The notes below the pieces were generated by a model. That model saw only the letters and a program-made list of their open reading frames with translations. It made no database searches and had not been told where the DNA came from. From Streptomyces uncialis (GTDB taxonomy: Bacteria; Actinomycetota; Actinomycetes; Streptomycetales; Streptomycetaceae), in contig NZ_CP109583.1 of the NCBI RefSeq assembly GCF_036250755.1, positions 5,665,501-5,729,500 of the forward strand: a stretch of 64,000 nt of DNA. The letters are read 5' to 3'. The position numbers and the translations under genes are program-made. Positions 17,561 to 27,984 of this stretch are shown in pieces (position 1 is the stretch's first letter; each line of letters starts with the position of its first letter).

Positions 17561-17612
17561 GCGCGGGGTGCAACGACCTATGACGAACGTGTCAGACACT
17601 GAAGGGACAACC

Positions 17613-17960
17613 ATGGAAGCCAGGGCCCAGGCGCGGTACATCCGCGTCACGCCCATGAAGGCCCGCCGCGTGGTGGACCTCATCCGTGGCATGGATGCCA
17701 CGGAGGCTCAGGCGGTCCTGCGTTTCGCCCCGCAGGCCGCGAGCGTGCCGGTCGGCAAGGTGCTGGACAGCGCCATTGCCAACGCCGCGCACAACTACGA
17801 CCACACGGACGCCACTTCGCTCGTCGTGAGCGAGGCGTACGTCGATGAGGGCCCGACCCTGAAGCGGTTCCGGCCGCGTGCCCAGGGCCGCGCCTACCGG
17901 ATCCGTAAGCGGACCAGCCACATCACCGTGGTCGTCAGCAGCAAGGAAGGAACCCGGTAA
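17613..17960 (+). CDS. rplV: 50S ribosomal protein L22
   Basis: 115 residues from the ATG at 17613, which follows GAAGGGA. Starts [20 protein letters not shown]; the C-terminal hairpin [22 protein letters not shown] lines the exit tunnel and is where macrolide-resistance changes fall in other bacteria. An ATG at 17580 and a GTG at 17568 are in frame and would add 11-15 residues. The last base of the stop overlaps the rpsC start. Confidence 0.96.
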   Translation: MEARAQARYIRVTPMKARRVVDLIRGMDATEAQAVLRFAPQAASVPVGKVLDSAIANAAHNYDHTDATSLVVSEAYVDEGPTLKRFRPRAQGRAYRIRKRTSHITVVVSSKEGTR

Positions 17961-18805
17961 TGGGCCAGAAGGTTAACCCGCATGGGTTCCGGCTCGGTAT
18001 CACCACGGACTTCAAGTCCCGCTGGTACGCCGACAAGCTGTACAAGGACTACGTCAAGGAAGACGTCGCCATCCGTCGGATGATGACGTCCGGCATGGAG
18101 CGCGCCGGTATCTCCAAGGTGGAGATCGAGCGCACCCGTGACCGTGTCCGCGTGGACATCCACACCGCGCGTCCGGGCATCGTGATCGGCCGCCGTGGCG
18201 CCGAGGCCGACCGCATCCGCGGTGACCTCGAGAAGCTCACGGGCAAGCAGGTCCAGCTCAACATCCTTGAGGTCAAGAACCCGGAGACGGACGCTCAGCT
18301 GGTGGCCCAGGCCGTCGCCGAGCAGCTGTCCTCCCGTGTCTCCTTCCGCCGCGCCATGCGTAAGAGCATGCAGTCGGCGATGAAGGCGGGCGCCAAGGGC
18401 ATCAAGATCCAGTGCGGTGGCCGTCTCGGCGGCGCCGAGATGTCCCGCTCGGAGTTCTACCGCGAGGGCCGTGTGCCCCTGCACACGCTCCGTGCGAACG
18501 TCGACTACGGCTTCTTCGAGGCCAAGACGACCTTCGGCCGTATCGGTGTGAAGGTCTGGATCTACAAGGGCGACGTCAAGAACATCGCCGAGGTCCGCGC
18601 CGAGAACGCCGCCGCCCGTGCCGGCAACCGCCCGGCCCGTGGTGGCGCCGACCGCCCGGCCGGCCGTGGTGGCCGCGGTGGCGAGCGGGGCGGCCGTGGC
18701 CGTCGGCCGCAGCAGCAGTCCGGTGGGGCTGCCGAGGCTCCCAAGGCCGAGGCTCCCGCCGAGACCGCCGCTCCGGCCGCTGAGAGCACCGGAACGGAGG
18801 GCTGA
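17960..18805 (+). CDS. rpsC: 30S ribosomal protein S3
   Basis: 281 residues. [15 protein letters not shown] opening, KH domain around [25 protein letters not shown], and the S3 C-domain through [27 protein letters not shown]. The final ~60 residues are a disordered tail rich in Gly-Arg then Ala-Glu-Pro, as usual in Streptomyces and longer than in E. coli. Confidence 0.97.
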   Translation: MGQKVNPHGFRLGITTDFKSRWYADKLYKDYVKEDVAIRRMMTSGMERAGISKVEIERTRDRVRVDIHTARPGIVIGRRGAEADRIRGDLEKLTGKQVQLNILEVKNPETDAQLVAQAVAEQLSSRVSFRRAMRKSMQSAMKAGAKGIKIQCGGRLGGAEMSRSEFYREGRVPLHTLRANVDYGFFEAKTTFGRIGVKVWIYKGDVKNIAEVRAENAAARAGNRPARGGADRPAGRGGRGGERGGRGRRPQQQSGGAAEAPKAEAPAETAAPAAESTGTEG

Positions 18806-18808
18806 CCC

Positions 18809-19228
18809 ATGCTGATCCCCCGTAGGGTCAAGCACCGCAAGCAGCACCACCCCAAGCGGCGTGGTCAGGCCAAGGGCGGCACCACGGTCGCGTTCGGTGA
18901 GTACGGCATCCAGGCCCTGACGCCTGCGTACGTCACGAACCGGCAGATCGAGGCCGCTCGTATCGCGATGACCCGTCACATCAAGCGTGGCGGCAAGGTC
19001 TGGATCAACATCTACCCGGACCGTCCGCTGACGAAGAAGCCCGCCGAGACCCGCATGGGTTCCGGTAAGGGTTCCCCCGAGTGGTGGGTCGCGAACGTTC
19101 ACCCCGGTCGGGTGATGTTCGAGCTGTCCTACCCGAACGAGAAGATTGCGCGTGAGGCGCTTACCCGCGCTGCTCACAAGCTTCCGATGAAGTGCCGCAT
19201 TGTCCGGCGCGAGGCAGGTGAAGCGTGA
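18809..19228 (+). CDS. rplP: 50S ribosomal protein L16
   Basis: 139 residues. [18 protein letters not shown], then [19 protein letters not shown] and [15 protein letters not shown] are conserved L16 segments. It lies 3 bp after rpsC. Its stop overlaps rpmC. Confidence 0.97.
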   Translation: MLIPRRVKHRKQHHPKRRGQAKGGTTVAFGEYGIQALTPAYVTNRQIEAARIAMTRHIKRGGKVWINIYPDRPLTKKPAETRMGSGKGSPEWWVANVHPGRVMFELSYPNEKIAREALTRAAHKLPMKCRIVRREAGEA

Positions 19229-19452
19229 TGTCGGTCGGTACCAAGGCGTCCGAGCTGCGCGAGCTGGGCAACGAGGAGCTCCTCAACAAGCTCCGCGAGG
19301 CCAAGGAAGAGCTGTTCAACCTCCGCTTCCAGGCGGCGACGGGCCAGCTGGAGAACCACGGTCGGCTCAAGGCCGTCCGCAAGGACATCGCCCGGATCTA
19401 CACCCTCATGCGTGAGCGTGAGCTCGGCATCGAGACGGTGGAGAACGCCTGA
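19228..19452 (+). CDS. rpmC: 50S ribosomal protein L29
   Basis: 74 residues from the ATG at 19228. [30 protein letters not shown] and [12 protein letters not shown] are the diagnostic two-helix sequences. It is overlapped at both ends (TGATG with rplP, ATGA with rpsQ). Confidence 0.96.
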   Translation: MSVGTKASELRELGNEELLNKLREAKEELFNLRFQAATGQLENHGRLKAVRKDIARIYTLMRERELGIETVENA

Positions 19453-19736
19453 TGAGCGAGAAGAACGTGACTGAAGAGAACGCCGCACGCGGCTTCCGCA
19501 AGACCCGCGAGGGCCTTGTCGTCAGCGACAAGATGGACAAGACCGTCGTCGTCGCTGTCGAGGACCGCGTCAAGCACGCGCTGTACGGCAAGGTCATCCG
19601 CCGTACCAACAAGCTCAAGGCGCACGACGAGCAGAACGCCGCGGGCGTCGGCGACCGTGTCCTCCTCATGGAGACCCGGCCGCTGTCCGCCACGAAGCGC
19701 TGGCGCATCGTCGAAATTCTTGAGAAGGCCAAGTAA
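19452..19736 (+). CDS. rpsQ: 30S ribosomal protein S17
   Basis: 94 residues. [17 protein letters not shown] and [16 protein letters not shown] mark the OB-fold protein S17. This is the last gene of the S10 part; 106 bp with two hairpins follow before rplN. Confidence 0.97.
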   Translation: MSEKNVTEENAARGFRKTREGLVVSDKMDKTVVVAVEDRVKHALYGKVIRRTNKLKAHDEQNAAGVGDRVLLMETRPLSATKRWRIVEILEKAK

Positions 19737-19742
19737 TCGCTT

Positions 19743-19814
19743 GAAGGGGTAACCCTTCGAGTCCAGTTCCGCCAGGCTCGGCGAGCTCCGTGAATCGACT
19801 TACGGAGCTCGCCG
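19743..19814 (+). promoter_or_regulatory. Two tandem hairpins between rpsQ and rplN
   Basis: GAAGGG-GTAA-CCCTTC (19743-19758) is followed by a 13-bp perfect stem CGGCGAGCTCCGT / ACGGAGCTCGCCG (19779-19791 and 19802-19814) with a 10-nt loop. No T run follows. They mark the boundary of the S10 and spc groups and could be a partial terminator, an RNA-processing site or a ribosomal-protein binding site. Confidence 0.6.
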
Positions 19815-19842
19815 GGAACCGGCAGACAAACAGGAGATAGAC

Positions 19843-20211
19843 GTGATCCAGCAGGAGTCGCGACTGCGCGTCGCCGACAACACGGGGGCGAAGGAGATCC
19901 TTTGCATCCGTGTTCTCGGTGGCTCCGGTCGCCGCTACGCGGGCATCGGTGACGTCATCGTCGCCACCGTCAAGGACGCGATCCCCGGTGGCAACGTGAA
20001 GAAGGGTGACGTCGTCAAGGCCGTCATCGTTCGCACCGTCAAGGAGCGCCGCCGTCCCGACGGCTCGTACATCCGCTTCGACGAGAACGCCGCCGTCATT
20101 CTGAAGAACGACGGCGACCCTCGCGGCACCCGTATCTTCGGCCCGGTCGGCCGTGAGCTGCGCGAGAAGAAGTTCATGAAGATCATCTCCCTCGCGCCGG
20201 AGGTGCTGTAA
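19843..20211 (+). CDS. rplN: 50S ribosomal protein L14
   Basis: 122 residues, GTG start preceded by [23 protein letters not shown] and [26 protein letters not shown] are standard L14 motifs. It opens the spc group. Confidence 0.98.
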   Translation: MIQQESRLRVADNTGAKEILCIRVLGGSGRRYAGIGDVIVATVKDAIPGGNVKKGDVVKAVIVRTVKERRRPDGSYIRFDENAAVILKNDGDPRGTRIFGPVGRELREKKFMKIISLAPEVL

Positions 20212-20213
20212 GT

Positions 20214-20537
20214 ATGAAGATCAAGAAGGGCGACCTGGTTCAGGTCATCACCGGTAAGGACAAGGGCAAGCAGGGCAAGGTCATCGCGGCCTTCCCCCGT
20301 GAGGACCGTGTTCTCGTCGAGGGTGTCAACCGGGTCAAGAAGCACACCAAGGCCGGTCCCACGGCCCGCGGTTCGCAGGCCGGTGGCATCGTGACCACCG
20401 AGGCCCCTGTCCACGTGAGCAATGTTCAGCTCGTGGTGGAGAAGGATGGCCAGAAGGTCGTCACCCGCGTCGGTTACCGCTTCGACGACGAGGGCAACAA
20501 GATCCGCGTTGCCAAGCGGACGGGTGAGGACATCTGA
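20214..20537 (+). CDS. rplX: 50S ribosomal protein L24
   Basis: 107 residues. The KOW motif is visible: [28 protein letters not shown]. The stop overlaps the start of rplE. Confidence 0.97.
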   Translation: MKIKKGDLVQVITGKDKGKQGKVIAAFPREDRVLVEGVNRVKKHTKAGPTARGSQAGGIVTTEAPVHVSNVQLVVEKDGQKVVTRVGYRFDDEGNKIRVAKRTGEDI

Positions 20538-21094
20538 TGACGACCACCACCATTCCGCGGCTCAAGACGAAGTACCGCGAGGAGATCATCGGCAAGCTGC
20601 GTGAGGAGTTCTCGCACGAGAACATCATGCAGGTGCCGGGCCTCGTCAAGATCGTGGTCAACATGGGTGTGGGCGACGCCGCCCGCGACTCCAAGCTGAT
20701 CGAGGGTGCCATCAAGGACCTCACCACGATCACCGGCCAGAAGCCGGCCGTCACCAAGGCCCGCAAGTCCATCGCGCAGTTCAAGCTGCGTGAGGGCCAG
20801 CCCATCGGCGCGCACGTCACGCTGCGCGGCGACCGCATGTGGGAGTTCCTGGACCGCACCCTGTCGCTGGCGCTCCCGCGTATCCGCGACTTCCGCGGCC
20901 TGTCCCCCAAGCAGTTCGACGGCCGTGGCAACTACACCTTCGGTCTCACGGAGCAGGTCATGTTCCACGAGATCGACCAGGACAAGATCGACCGCGTCCG
21001 GGGTATGGACATCACCGTGGTCACCACGGCGACCAACGACGCTGAGGGCCGTGCGCTCCTTCGTCACCTCGGCTTCCCCTTCAAGGAGGCGTGA
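20537..21094 (+). CDS. rplE: 50S ribosomal protein L5
   Basis: 185 residues. [26 protein letters not shown] and [26 protein letters not shown] are conserved; L5 binds 5S rRNA in the central protuberance. It is 5 bp from the S14 start. Confidence 0.97.
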   Translation: MTTTTIPRLKTKYREEIIGKLREEFSHENIMQVPGLVKIVVNMGVGDAARDSKLIEGAIKDLTTITGQKPAVTKARKSIAQFKLREGQPIGAHVTLRGDRMWEFLDRTLSLALPRIRDFRGLSPKQFDGRGNYTFGLTEQVMFHEIDQDKIDRVRGMDITVVTTATNDAEGRALLRHLGFPFKEA

Positions 21095-21099
21095 GCGAG

Positions 21100-21285
21100 A
21101 TGGCGAAGAAGGCTCTCATTGCCAAGGCCGCCCGCAAGCCCAAGTTCGGTGTGCGCGCGTACACCCGCTGCCAGCGCTGTGGTCGTCCGCATTCCGTCTA
21201 CCGCAAGTTCGGCCTGTGCCGCGTGTGCCTTCGTGAGATGGCCCACCGTGGCGAGCTGCCGGGTGTGACCAAGAGCTCCTGGTAG
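21100..21285 (+). CDS. rpsZ: 30S ribosomal protein S14, type Z (zinc form)
   Basis: 61 residues from the ATG at 21100. The short C+ form with an intact zinc ribbon: [13 protein letters not shown] and [25 protein letters not shown]. Streptomyces often has a second, zinc-free S14 elsewhere under Zur control; it is not in this window. Confidence 0.97.
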   Translation: MAKKALIAKAARKPKFGVRAYTRCQRCGRPHSVYRKFGLCRVCLREMAHRGELPGVTKSSW

Positions 21286-21521
21286 TTCCTCTCAGGAACC
21301 ACCGGACGCTCTCGGTAGGCATGGGGCAGGCAGATGCCCCGCTCTCCATGGCTTAGGCTGGGAGGGTTGGGCGTCTGCCGCCCGTACGCATGCGGGTCCC
21401 AGTGGCCCGCTGACAACGCTTACTACGCCGTAGGTCCCCGCGCCGCACCCGTCCCGCCCCAGTGTGGGGAGAGGGATGGCGCATACAGGAAACCCCGGCG
21501 AGAGAGGCCGAAGGCCAATTC

Positions 21522-21920
21522 ATGACCATGACTGATCCGATCGCAGACATGCTTACCCGTCTGCGGAACGCGAACTCGGCTTACCACGACGACGTGGCCA
21601 TGCCGCACAGCAAGATCAAGTCGCACATCGCGGAGATCCTCCAGCAGGAGGGCTTCATCACGGGCTGGAAGGTCGAGGACGCCGAGGTCGGCAAGAGCCT
21701 CGTCCTGGAGCTGAAGTTCGGCCCCAACCGTGAGCGCTCCATCGCGGGCATCAAGCGGATCTCCAAGCCCGGTCTCCGGGTGTACGCGAAGTCCACCAAC
21801 CTGCCGAAGGTGCTCGGCGGCCTGGGCGTGGCCATCATCTCCACGTCGCACGGGCTCCTCACCGGCCAGCAGGCAGGCAAGAAGGGCGTAGGTGGGGAAG
21901 TCCTCGCCTACGTCTGGTAG
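21522..21920 (+). CDS. rpsH: 30S ribosomal protein S8
   Basis: 132 residues from the ATG at 21522 ([22 protein letters not shown]). The C-terminal [19 protein letters not shown]...GGEVLAYVW is conserved. A 236-bp gap separates it from S14; it contains GGGGCA-GGCAGA-TGCCCC and a TAGGCT hexamer at 21354-21359, so an internal promoter or S8-binding leader is possible. Confidence 0.97.
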   Translation: MTMTDPIADMLTRLRNANSAYHDDVAMPHSKIKSHIAEILQQEGFITGWKVEDAEVGKSLVLELKFGPNRERSIAGIKRISKPGLRVYAKSTNLPKVLGGLGVAIISTSHGLLTGQQAGKKGVGGEVLAYVW

Positions 21921-21941
21921 TCGGGAACGGAGGAATAGCTA

Positions 21942-22481
21942 ATGTCGCGTATTGGCAAGCTCCCCATCACGGTTCCCGCCGGCGTGGACGTCACCATCGA
22001 CGGCCGGACGGTCTCGGTTAAGGGTCCCAAGGGCTCCCTTTCCCACACCGTCGTCGCGCCGATCGACATCGCTAAGGGTGAGGACGGCGTTCTGAGCGTC
22101 ACCCGCCCCAACGACGAGCGTCAGAACAAGGCCCTGCACGGCCTGTCCCGCACGCTGGTGGCGAACATGATCACCGGTGTGACCCAGGGTTACGTGAAGA
22201 AGCTCGAAATCAGCGGTGTCGGTTACCGCGTCCATGCGCGGGGCTCCAACCTGGAGTTCGCGCTGGGCTACAGCCACCCGATCATGGTCGAGGCGCCCGA
22301 GGGCATCACCTTCAAGGTGGAGTCCCCGACCCGTCTCTCGGTCGAGGGCATCGACAAGCAGAAGGTCGGCGAGGTCGCGGCCAACATCCGCAAGCTTCGC
22401 AAGCCCGACCCGTACAAGGCCAAGGGCGTCAAGTACGAGGGCGAAGTCATCCGCCGCAAGGTCGGAAAGGCGGGTAAGTAA
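21942..22481 (+). CDS. rplF: 50S ribosomal protein L6
   Basis: 179 residues. [21 protein letters not shown] opens the first of two similar domains; [26 protein letters not shown] closes the protein. Good RBS GGAGG. Confidence 0.98.
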   Translation: MSRIGKLPITVPAGVDVTIDGRTVSVKGPKGSLSHTVVAPIDIAKGEDGVLSVTRPNDERQNKALHGLSRTLVANMITGVTQGYVKKLEISGVGYRVHARGSNLEFALGYSHPIMVEAPEGITFKVESPTRLSVEGIDKQKVGEVAANIRKLRKPDPYKAKGVKYEGEVIRRKVGKAGK

Positions 22482-22484
22482 GCC

Positions 22485-22868
22485 ATGGCATACGGTACGA
22501 AGATCGCCAAGGGTGACGCGTACAAGCGCGCCGCCATCAAGCGCCGCCACATCCGGATCCGCAAGAAGGTCTCCGGTACGGCCGAGCGTCCGCGACTCGT
22601 CGTCACGCGTTCGAACCGGCACATCGTGGCCCAGGTCATCGATGACCTCAAGGGCCACACCCTGGCGTCGGCGTCGACCCTGGACACCACCATCCGTGGT
22701 GCCGAGGGCGACAAGTCGGCCCAGGCGAAGCAGGTCGGTTCCCTCGTCGCCGAGCGCGCCAAGGCCGCCGGTGTCGAGACCGTCGTGTTCGACCGCGGCG
22801 GCAACCAGTACGCCGGGCGCATCGCTGCCCTGGCCGACGCCGCCCGCGAGGCCGGGCTCAAGTTCTAG
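22485..22868 (+). CDS. rplR: 50S ribosomal protein L18
   Basis: 127 residues. [36 protein letters not shown] and [26 protein letters not shown] are typical of this 5S rRNA-binding protein. It lies 3 bp after rplF. Confidence 0.97.
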   Translation: MAYGTKIAKGDAYKRAAIKRRHIRIRKKVSGTAERPRLVVTRSNRHIVAQVIDDLKGHTLASASTLDTTIRGAEGDKSAQAKQVGSLVAERAKAAGVETVVFDRGGNQYAGRIAALADAAREAGLKF

Positions 22869-22909
22869 CCGGCCCTCGTAGCTAGCGGAAACAGAGAGAG
22901 GTAATTCCC

Positions 22910-23515
22910 ATGGCTGGACCCCAGCGCCGCGGAGGCGGTGCCGGTGGCGGCGAGCGGCGGGACCGGAAGGGTCGTGACGGTGGCAACGCTGCTGCCGAGA
23001 AGACCGCGTACGTTGAGCGCGTCGTCGCGATCAACCGCGTCGCCAAGGTTGTGAAGGGTGGTCGTCGTTTCAGCTTCACCGCGCTGGTCGTGGTGGGCGA
23101 CGGTGACGGCACCGTAGGTGTCGGTTACGGCAAGGCCAAGGAGGTGCCGGCCGCCATCGCCAAGGGTGTGGAGGAGGCCAAGAAGCACTTCTTCAAGGTC
23201 CCCCGTATCCAGGGCACCATCCCCCACCCGATCCAGGGCGAGAAGGCTGCGGGCGTCGTCCTGCTCAAGCCTGCTTCCCCGGGTACGGGTGTGATCGCCG
23301 GTGGTCCGGTGCGCGCCGTCCTGGAGTGCGCCGGCGTCCACGACATCCTGTCGAAGTCGCTCGGCTCCGACAACGCGATCAACATCGTGCACGCGACCGT
23401 GGCGGCCCTCAAGGGTCTCCAGCGTCCCGAGGAGATCGCGGCCCGCCGCGGTCTGCCCCTTGAGGATGTGGCCCCCGCGGCCCTGCTGCGTGCTCGTGCG
23501 GGAGCGGGTGCGTAA
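22910..23515 (+). CDS. rpsE: 30S ribosomal protein S5
   Basis: 201 residues with a Gly/Arg-rich N-terminus, then [34 protein letters not shown] and [21 protein letters not shown]5 shapes the mRNA entry and decoding region. Its stop overlaps rpmD by one base. Confidence 0.97.
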   Translation: MAGPQRRGGGAGGGERRDRKGRDGGNAAAEKTAYVERVVAINRVAKVVKGGRRFSFTALVVVGDGDGTVGVGYGKAKEVPAAIAKGVEEAKKHFFKVPRIQGTIPHPIQGEKAAGVVLLKPASPGTGVIAGGPVRAVLECAGVHDILSKSLGSDNAINIVHATVAALKGLQRPEEIAARRGLPLEDVAPAALLRARAGAGA

Positions 23516-23697
23516 TGGCTCGCCTCAAGATCACGCAGAAGAAGTCGTACATCGGCAGCAAGCAGAACCACCGTGACACCCTGCGTTCGCTCGGGCTCAA
23601 GCGCCTGAACGACGTGGTCGTCAAGGAGGACCGCCCCGAGTTCCGCGGAATGGTTCACACCGTCCGCCACCTCGTGACGGTCGAGGAGGTCGACTGA
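23515..23697 (+). CDS. rpmD: 50S ribosomal protein L30
   Basis: 60 residues, full length: [38 protein letters not shown]. One base separates it from rplO. Confidence 0.97.
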   Translation: MARLKITQKKSYIGSKQNHRDTLRSLGLKRLNDVVVKEDRPEFRGMVHTVRHLVTVEEVD

Positions 23698-23698
23698 C

Positions 23699-24154
23699 AT
23701 GGCGGAGCAGAACCCGCTGAGGGTCCACAACCTCCGTCCCGCCCCCGGCGCCAAGACCGCGAAGACCCGTGTCGGTCGTGGTGAGGCGTCGAAGGGTAAG
23801 ACGGCCGGTCGTGGTACGAAGGGCACCAAGGCCCGTTACCAGGTTCCGGAGCGCTTCGAGGGTGGCCAGATGCCCCTCCACATGCGTCTCCCGAAGCTCA
23901 AGGGCTTCAAGAACCCGTTCAGGACCGAGTACCAGGTCGTCAACCTGGACAAGCTCACCTCCCTCTACCCCGAGGGTGGTGAGGTCACCGTTGCCGACCT
24001 GGTCGCCAAGGGTGCCGTTCGCAAGAACAGCCTCGTCAAGGTCCTCGGCCAGGGCGAGATCACCGTGGCGCTGACGGTGACGGTTGACGCCGTCTCCGGC
24101 TCCGCCAAGGAGAAGATCGCCGCCGCCGGCGGTACCGTCACCGAGCTCGTCTGA
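23699..24154 (+). CDS. rplO: 50S ribosomal protein L15
   Basis: 151 residues. [31 protein letters not shown] is the Gly/Lys-rich tail that penetrates 23S rRNA. It is the last ribosomal gene before a strong hairpin. Confidence 0.97.
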   Translation: MAEQNPLRVHNLRPAPGAKTAKTRVGRGEASKGKTAGRGTKGTKARYQVPERFEGGQMPLHMRLPKLKGFKNPFRTEYQVVNLDKLTSLYPEGGEVTVADLVAKGAVRKNSLVKVLGQGEITVALTVTVDAVSGSAKEKIAAAGGTVTELV

Positions 24155-24168
24155 GTCTCGGATGACCT

Positions 24169-24221
24169 GAACGATCCCACCGGGGATACTCCACAAAAGG
24201 GGTATCCCCGGTTGGTCGTTC
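24169..24221 (+). terminator. Long stem-loop between rplO and secY
   Basis: An inner stem ACCGGGGATACTCC / GGGGTATCCCCGGT (one G-U pair) with loop ACAAAA is extended outward by GAACGA / TCGTTC. Only a short non-T tract follows. It probably ends or attenuates spc transcription before secY. Confidence 0.65.
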
Positions 24222-24341
24222 CTAGGGGAGTGCGGTCGCCGGTAAGGTGGCAAGCGCTGTTGTCTGTCTGATCCTTAGCCATTCGTCGAACCTCAAGACC
24301 GTCACCTCTGACGCATGCGCGCGGGGGTCGCAGGAGGCACC

Positions 24342-25655
24342 GTGCTCAGCGCGTTCTCCCGGGCGTTCAAGACGCCCGACCTGCGCAAGAAGCTGCTCTT
24401 CACGCTCGGCATCATCGTGATCTACCGGATCGGCACACATGTCCCGATTCCCGGTGTGAATTATGAGAACGTCCAGTTCTGTGTTGATCAGGCCAAATCG
24501 ACTTCGGGCCTCTTCGGGCTCGTCAATATGCTCAGCGGCGGCGCGCTGCTCCAGATCACGATCTTCGCGCTCGGCATCATGCCGTACATCACGGCGAGCA
24601 TCATCCTTCAACTGCTGACCGTGGTCATCCCCCGGCTCGAAGCCCTGAAGAAGGAGGGCCAGTCCGGTACGGCGAAGATCACGCAGTACACCCGTTACCT
24701 GACGATCGCGCTCGCCATCCTCCAGGGCACGGGTCTGGTGGCCACCGCCCGCACCGGCACCCTGTTCCAGGGCTGTCAGCGGGCCAACGAGATCGTTCCT
24801 GATCCGTCGATCTTCGTGACCATCACCATGGTCATCGTCATGACGACCGGTACGGCCGTCGTCATGTGGCTCGGTGAGCTCATCACCGACCGCGGCATCG
24901 GCAACGGTATGTCGATCCTGATGTTCATCTCGATCGCCGCCACCTTCCCGGCCGCCCTGTGGACGATCAAGGAAGAGGGTTCGCTCGCGGACGGGTGGAT
25001 CGAGTTCGGCACCGTCATCCTGGTCGGCCTCGTCATGGTCGGCCTGGTCGTCTTCGTCGAGCAGGCCCAGCGCCGTATCCCGGTGCAGTACGCGAAGCGG
25101 ATGATCGGGCGCCGGTCCTACGGCGGTACCTCCACCTACATCCCGCTCAAGGTGAACCAGGCGGGTGTGATCCCCGTCATCTTCGCTTCGTCACTGCTGT
25201 ACATCCCGGCACTCGTGGCACAGTTCGCCGGCGGGCAGTCGGAGTGGAAGACATGGATCGAACGGAACCTCACCACCGGTGACCACCCGATTTACATGGT
25301 CACCTACTTCCTGCTGATCGTCTTCTTCGCCTTCTTCTACGTGGCTATCTCGTTCAACCCCGAGGAAGTCGCGGACAACATGAAGAAGTATGGTGGCTTC
25401 ATCCCGGGCATCCGGGCTGGCCGACCGACCGCTGAGTACTTGAGCTACGTACTCAACCGGATCACCTGGCCGGGTTCGCTGTACTTGGGGCTGATCGCTC
25501 TGGTGCCAACAATGGCGTTGGCAGGCTTCGGTGCAAACGCCAACTTCCCGTTCGGCGGCACCAGCATCCTCATCATCGTCGGCGTGGGCCTTGAGACGGT
25601 GAAGCAGATCGAGAGCCAGCTCCAGCAGCGCAATTACGAAGGGTTCCTCCGCTGA
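24342..25655 (+). CDS. secY: Preprotein translocase subunit SecY
   Basis: 437 residues from the GTG at 24342, 6 nt after GGAGG. Ten membrane segments are visible. Conserved features include RIGTHVPIPGV, the plug-region GGALLQITIFALGIMPYITASIILQLL, and the cytoplasmic loop RRIPVQYAKRMIGRR plus FNPEEVADNMKKYGGFIPGIRAG used in SecA and ribosome contacts. The frame runs upstream to 24315, but MLSAFSRAFKTPDLRKK is the family start. The stop overlaps adk. Confidence 0.98.
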   Translation: MLSAFSRAFKTPDLRKKLLFTLGIIVIYRIGTHVPIPGVNYENVQFCVDQAKSTSGLFGLVNMLSGGALLQITIFALGIMPYITASIILQLLTVVIPRLEALKKEGQSGTAKITQYTRYLTIALAILQGTGLVATARTGTLFQGCQRANEIVPDPSIFVTITMVIVMTTGTAVVMWLGELITDRGIGNGMSILMFISIAATFPAALWTIKEEGSLADGWIEFGTVILVGLVMVGLVVFVEQAQRRIPVQYAKRMIGRRSYGGTSTYIPLKVNQAGVIPVIFASSLLYIPALVAQFAGGQSEWKTWIERNLTTGDHPIYMVTYFLLIVFFAFFYVAISFNPEEVADNMKKYGGFIPGIRAGRPTAEYLSYVLNRITWPGSLYLGLIALVPTMALAGFGANANFPFGGTSILIIVGVGLETVKQIESQLQQRNYEGFLR

Positions 25656-26314
25656 TGCGAATCGTCCTCGTCGGGCCGCCCGGTGCGGGCAAGGGTACGC
25701 AGGCCGCGTTCCTTGCCAAGAACCTCTCGATCCCGCACATCTCCACGGGCGACCTCTTCCGTGCCAACATCAGTCAGGGCACGGAGCTCGGCAAGCAGGC
25801 CAAGGCGTTCATGGACGCGGGCAACCTGGTGCCGGACGAAGTAACCATCGGGATGGCCAAGGACCGTATGGAACAGCCGGACGCCGAGCGGGGATTCCTG
25901 CTCGACGGTTTCCCCCGGAACGTGTCCCAGGCCGTAGCACTCGACGAGACCCTGAAGGCCGAGTCCATGAAGCTGGACGCGGTCCTGGATCTTGAGGTCC
26001 CCGAGGACGAGGTGGTCAAGCGGATCGCCGGCCGCCGTATCTGCCGCAAGGACTCCAGCCACGTCTTCCACGTGACGTACAAGCGACCCGAGAAGGAAGG
26101 CGTCTGCGACGTCTGCGGCGGGGAGCTGTACCAGCGGGAGGACGACAGCGAGGCCACCGTGCGCAAGCGGCTGGAGGTCTATCACACGCAGACCGAGCCG
26201 ATCATCGACTTCTACCGGGAGCAGGGGCTGGTCGTGACCATCTCCGCGCTCGGGAAGGTCGAGGATGTGACGGGGCGGGCGATGGAGGCTCTTCGGAGCC
26301 GCGAAGCGGCGTAG
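25655..26314 (+). CDS. adk: Adenylate kinase
   Basis: 219 residues; interconverts ATP + AMP and 2 ADP. P-loop GPPGAGKGTQ (7-16), AMP-binding STGDLFRA and DGFPRNVSQ, and an extended LID with RRICRKDSSHVFHV and VCDVCGGELYQRED. The LID has three cysteines (C, CxxC) plus His/Asp, so structural zinc binding is plausible. Translationally coupled to secY. Confidence 0.97.
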   Translation: MRIVLVGPPGAGKGTQAAFLAKNLSIPHISTGDLFRANISQGTELGKQAKAFMDAGNLVPDEVTIGMAKDRMEQPDAERGFLLDGFPRNVSQAVALDETLKAESMKLDAVLDLEVPEDEVVKRIAGRRICRKDSSHVFHVTYKRPEKEGVCDVCGGELYQREDDSEATVRKRLEVYHTQTEPIIDFYREQGLVVTISALGKVEDVTGRAMEALRSREAA

Positions 26315-27017
26315 TACCTGTCGGTACCCGCCGCCTGTGTTCTGCCTGGGCCTCGGTCCGGTGCACCTGGTTTCCCCCAGTGTGCGTCCGGGCCGGGGCC
26401 CGGTTCCGTTTCGCCCCCGCGGTTCGCCCTGTGCGGGGCGGCTCGCGTCCCCTGCGGAGTTCCCCGCGCCCCTTCGGGCCCGGTGGTGCCTTGTGCCGGT
26501 TTGTTCGCCGGGTGCGGGTCGCTCGTGGTTTTGCGCAGTTCCCCGCGCCCCTTGATCGTGCCTCTTGCTGTTGTCCGTCGGGTGCGGGGCCCCTTCAGGG
26601 GCGCGGGGAACTGCGCCCCCCGTCGTACCCGCACGGGAGCGGGTGCGCTCAGAGGTCGACACCTGGGCACCACGGGCGTACCCGCACGGGGACAAGTGCG
26701 CTCAGGGGGCGAGACCTAGGGGCGCGGGGAACTGCGCCCCCCGTTGTACCCGCACGGGAACAAGTGGGTTCAGGGGTCGAGACCCGGGTACCACGGGCTG
26801 CCCGCACGGGGACGAGTGGGTTCAGGGGTGGAAGCCCAGGGGCGCGGGGAACTGCGCACCCCCGTCGTACCCGCACGGGAGCGGGTGCGCTCAGGGGTCG
26901 GGACCTGGTTACTACGGGCTGCCCGCACGGGGGGCGTGGGGAGCTGTGTGCGCGGGGCGCGTAGCGGGTCCGTATCGTTGGGGGAGACCTCGAACCGTTC
27001 AGAAAGGCCCCTGCCGC
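26315..27017. repeat. 703-bp gap filled by GC-rich repeat array
   Basis: Five copies of the core GCGCAGTTCCCCGCGCCCC or its complement occur near 26454, 26533, 26595, 26718 and 26836. The last three alternate with CGTACCCGCACGGG-type units of about 60-120 bp. No gene was found. This is the first array of the window's dispersed repeat family; it separates adk from map, which are adjacent in many actinobacteria. The map promoter may lie at the end (TATCGT near 26973). Confidence 0.8.
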
Positions 27018-27854
27018 ATGGTGCAGATCAAGACCCCCGACCAGATCGCCAAGATGCGGGCGGCGGGACTGGTCGTCGCAGCCGTGCACGCGGCGACCCG
27101 CGCCGCCGCCGTCCCGGGGGCCTCCACCAAGGACCTGGACGACGTGGCCCGCAAGGTCATCGCCGAGCACGGCGCCAAGTCGAACTTCCTCGGCTACGGC
27201 GGCTTCCCCGCCACCATCTGCACATCCGTCAACGAGGTCGTCGTCCACGGCATCCCGAGCGAGGACGTCGTGCTGAAGGACGGCGACCTCATCTCCGTGG
27301 ACGCGGGCGCCATCATCGACGGCTGGCACGGCGACGCCGCGTTCACCGCGTTCGTCGGCTCCGGTCACGCCCCGGAACTGGTCGAGCTCTCCCGGGTGAC
27401 CGAGGAGTCGATGTGGGCGGGCATCGCCGCGATGCGCAACGGCGCCCGGCTGGTCGACGTGTCCCGCGCCATCGAGACGTACATCCGGCGCCAGCCGCGC
27501 TCGGGCGGCGGCAAGTACGGGATCGTCCAGGACTACGGCGGGCACGGCATCGGCACCGAGATGCACATGGAGCCGCATCTGCTGAACTACGTCGAGCGCC
27601 GCCGGGGCAAGGGCCCGAAGCTGGTCCCCGGCTTCTGTCTCGCGATCGAGCCGATGGTCTCGCTGGGCACCCCGAAGACCAAGGTCCTGGAGGACGACTG
27701 GACCGTCATCACCACCGACGGCACCTGGTCCTCCCACTGGGAGCACTCCGTCGCGCTGACGGAGGAGGGTCCGCTGGTGCTCACGGCCCCCGACTGCGGC
27801 CGGGCCAAGCTCGCCGAGTACGGCGTCACGGCCGCTCCCGACCCGCTGGGCTGA
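27018..27854 (+). CDS. map: Methionine aminopeptidase, type I
   Basis: 278 residues; removes the initiator Met. Metal ligands are visible in SVDAGAI (Asp), GDAAFT (Asp), YGGHGIG (His), AIEPM (Glu) and HWEHS (Glu). The substrate-binding His lies in VNEVVVHGIP. The long upstream open frame covers the repeat array and is not coding; the ATG at 27018 (MVQIKTPDQIAKMRAAG) is the family start. Confidence 0.97.
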   Translation: MVQIKTPDQIAKMRAAGLVVAAVHAATRAAAVPGASTKDLDDVARKVIAEHGAKSNFLGYGGFPATICTSVNEVVVHGIPSEDVVLKDGDLISVDAGAIIDGWHGDAAFTAFVGSGHAPELVELSRVTEESMWAGIAAMRNGARLVDVSRAIETYIRRQPRSGGGKYGIVQDYGGHGIGTEMHMEPHLLNYVERRRGKGPKLVPGFCLAIEPMVSLGTPKTKVLEDDWTVITTDGTWSSHWEHSVALTEEGPLVLTAPDCGRAKLAEYGVTAAPDPLG

Positions 27855-27984
27855 CCCGCGCGCGGGGCGCGAGCCGCGGGACCCGTCCCGCGCCTGTGGC
27901 GCCCCCACGTACCCGCGTGGCGCCGCTTAAGGATCTCCCGGACGGGGCATCATTCCCCGATTCGTCTTTCCTGGGGCGCTGACG

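Noticed and set aside
26380..26964. Open frames with RTGTS/GARGTA repeats in the adk-map gap
   Set aside because: They are translations of the intergenic GC-rich repeat; no RBS and all frames stay open because of base composition.
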